Of a stretch of DNA of 64,000 nt, positions 62,521-64,000 are shown piece by piece. Position numbers and translations under genes: made by a program. The notes under the pieces were generated by a model. That model had not been told where the DNA came from, did no database searches, and saw only the letters and a list, made by a program, of their open reading frames with translations. Each line of letters starts with the position of its first letter. Position 1 is the stretch's first letter. The stretch lies in contig JADJEZ010000007.1 in NCBI GenBank assembly GCA_016708825.1, positions 197,278-261,277 of the forward strand, in the 5' to 3' direction. This stretch comes from Betaproteobacteria bacterium. Its GTDB lineage: Bacteria > Pseudomonadota > Gammaproteobacteria > Burkholderiales > Usitatibacteraceae.

Positions 62521-64000
62521 TGCGTCCATTTGTATCGTAGCTACCGCCCCATTGCGGCAGCAGGCAGTTCTATGCGCGTGAGGTATAGCGTGTAATACGG
62601 AAAGCGGTTCACCCTTCTTCAAAAAGGGAACGGAACTGCGCCGCGGGAAGTCCGCTGCTGCCCGCCACGATGCGCCACCCAACGACAGATGGCGACTCCG
62701 CCCGAGGGCCGAGTCCTGTGCGTGCTTGGCACCAGTGCCGCGCTCGCGAAACAGATTCGATGCTTTCCCTGGCACGTTCGAGGCGGAAGCCCTCCGCCCC
62801 GCGCTCTCCCAGGCTTGCCGCTGCCACTTAATGGCGAGAAGGTCTCGGCCGCGACCGTGGGGACGGCCCGCTGCCACCTATCGAAGAACGGCTTGCTACA
62901 CATCCGCGTCGCCGCGAAACTGGTCGTCCGGCCACTTTGATGGCCCTCGACCATGAGTAGCCCGTGCGTAGCGCGCACGCCGTTCAGGTGCAGGAACCGT
63001 CGTGCATCCGCTCCATTTCGGCAAAATCATCGTCGCACAAGGCCGTGACTGTGACGGGGTTCTCGCCTGGCCGAAGTCCTTTCGGTATAGGCCGCCTCTG
63101 CGCCCGCCGGCGGAGGCCGATGATCGAATCTCCCGAATACGAACATTCGGCGCCCGATTGAACGCACCACTGCGCATGCGCAGTAAGGGAGGTCACAGAT
63201 CGTGAACGCCGCAGTCCAGACCGCGTTCGAAGAATGGAGTTCATTGACGGTTCCTTTTTGAAAACGACACTGCGTCGAGATGCGTGCCGCACGCAATCGC
63301 GGAAATGGCTGTAGTGTTCTTGCCCGCCAGCCATCAAAGCCCTCCGTGCTGGAATGTGAGAATTGCAGCCTTCAATCGAGGTTTACTTGCCGGACCGCTC
63401 CATTTGGCGCTAGGTCGACCGAAACCACGCCACCGGGTTTCGAGGATCATCACGTATTACCACTCGGTAGCCGCATCCATCACGCTCAACCCTGACATAG
63501 AGATTGTCATAGGAGGCCAAACCCAATGGCGCGTTCCTTCAGGCCTCAAACTGCCGAGGACAATCTCGGTCTTCGTAAGCGGGAGATCAGTGCAAATCGC
63601 CTTCGGGCCGCAGGCAGAAATGTAAAAGCGAAATCACTAGGACTACTAGGAAAGCAGATCGCCTAGGACATCCATGGTTGTTTCTCCGGCCGATTACCAA
63701 TGCGAGACAGCCTATCCTGCAACGTAAACTGGCACTCAACGTCGTTTCCGCAACTGTCGAGCCCTTCAATGACAGTTCATTTCCACGTCGTACGCCCTGC
63801 ATTCGCCGCCTGGATAGTTGCCAGTGCTGAACTCATGCCGATAATTGCCCTTCGGTGCAATCGACGTCAGGCGTGTGAGCGATTTGATGCTTCATCTTGC
63901 AGCCACAGCGAATTTGACCGCCCCGTGACCTTATCGTTACGTAGGTGCAGGCTACCTTTCTTCCGCCGCAACACATGACGGTGCCGCTGAACTCGGTGCC
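62521..64000. other. End of window without recognised genes, with faint RHS traces
   Basis: No convincing gene. On the minus strand at 63283-63319, EHYSHFRDCV recalls EHYNYFRDYD; on the plus strand near 63436-63475, FEDHHVLPLGSR resembles the trace at 62072. All are weak. 62600-63000 is GC-rich with open frames on both strands that match nothing known to me. Confidence 0.35.

Noticed and set aside
62284..62877. 197-residue minus-strand protein
   Set aside because: Only the last 80 residues, after joining two frames, look like real protein; the upstream part is Arg-rich noise.

Overview
The window is GC-rich DNA from a betaproteobacterium. The markers are the rpsP-rimM-trmD-rplS block, a ZapB-like gene/zapA followed by 6S RNA, lipopolysaccharide core genes around msbA, trkA-trkH, and PlsY, FolB and DUF2784 housekeeping genes. 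It reads like an environmental or metagenome contig: at least ten otherwise intact genes carry single-base indels in G/C or A runs, and the last 7 kb are very indel-rich. Genus cannot be told from the sequence alone.

Layout. 1-2.7 kb: end of an ABC substrate-binding protein, then the ribosomal/tRNA-modification operon with a strong promoter and a terminator. 2.7-9.0 kb: a catabolic cluster (AEC transporter, GntR regulator, two-subunit UxaA-family lyase, fused TRAP permease, Ldh-family dehydrogenase), most like a (R)-sulfolactate pathway. 9-19.2 kb: DNA repair (Ogt), XerD, TauE/SafE permease, YbaK, PlsY, response regulator, S9 peptidase, mercaptopyruvate sulfurtransferase, EamA exporter. 19.2-24.9 kb (minus strand): HicAB downstream of an apparent bacteriocin/RiPP export cassette: three small peptides with aligned double-glycine leaders, a CAAX-type membrane protease, an HlyD adaptor and a C39-peptidase ABC exporter. 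25-34 kb: glycosyltransferases, a secreted trypsin-like protease, MsbA and heptosyltransferase-like genes for the LPS core. 34-36 kb: a BtuB-like receptor under a cobalamin riboswitch, interrupted by an amber codon. 36-44.2 kb: ZapB-like/ZapA, 6S RNA, EVE protein, second TauE/SafE permease, TrkA/TrkH, O-antigen ligase, M20 peptidase, TerC.

44.4-64 kb: accessory region. A secreted TIG-domain protein is followed by a roughly 1,460-residue RHS protein whose variable tip carries an HExxH motif. Downstream lies an array of at least nine displaced RHS C-terminal modules. Each restarts at the same HYNYFRDYDP core and continues into a different tip; several are followed by a small candidate immunity gene (a GspG-like anchored protein, a membrane protein, a lipoprotein, an ankyrin-like fragment). 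A Phd/RelE toxin-antitoxin pair and a decayed second phd copy sit inside. Decay rises along the array until only short remnants remain.

The two parts most worth attention are the double-glycine peptide cassette and the orphan RHS tip array. Functions there are inferred from motifs and gene order only.
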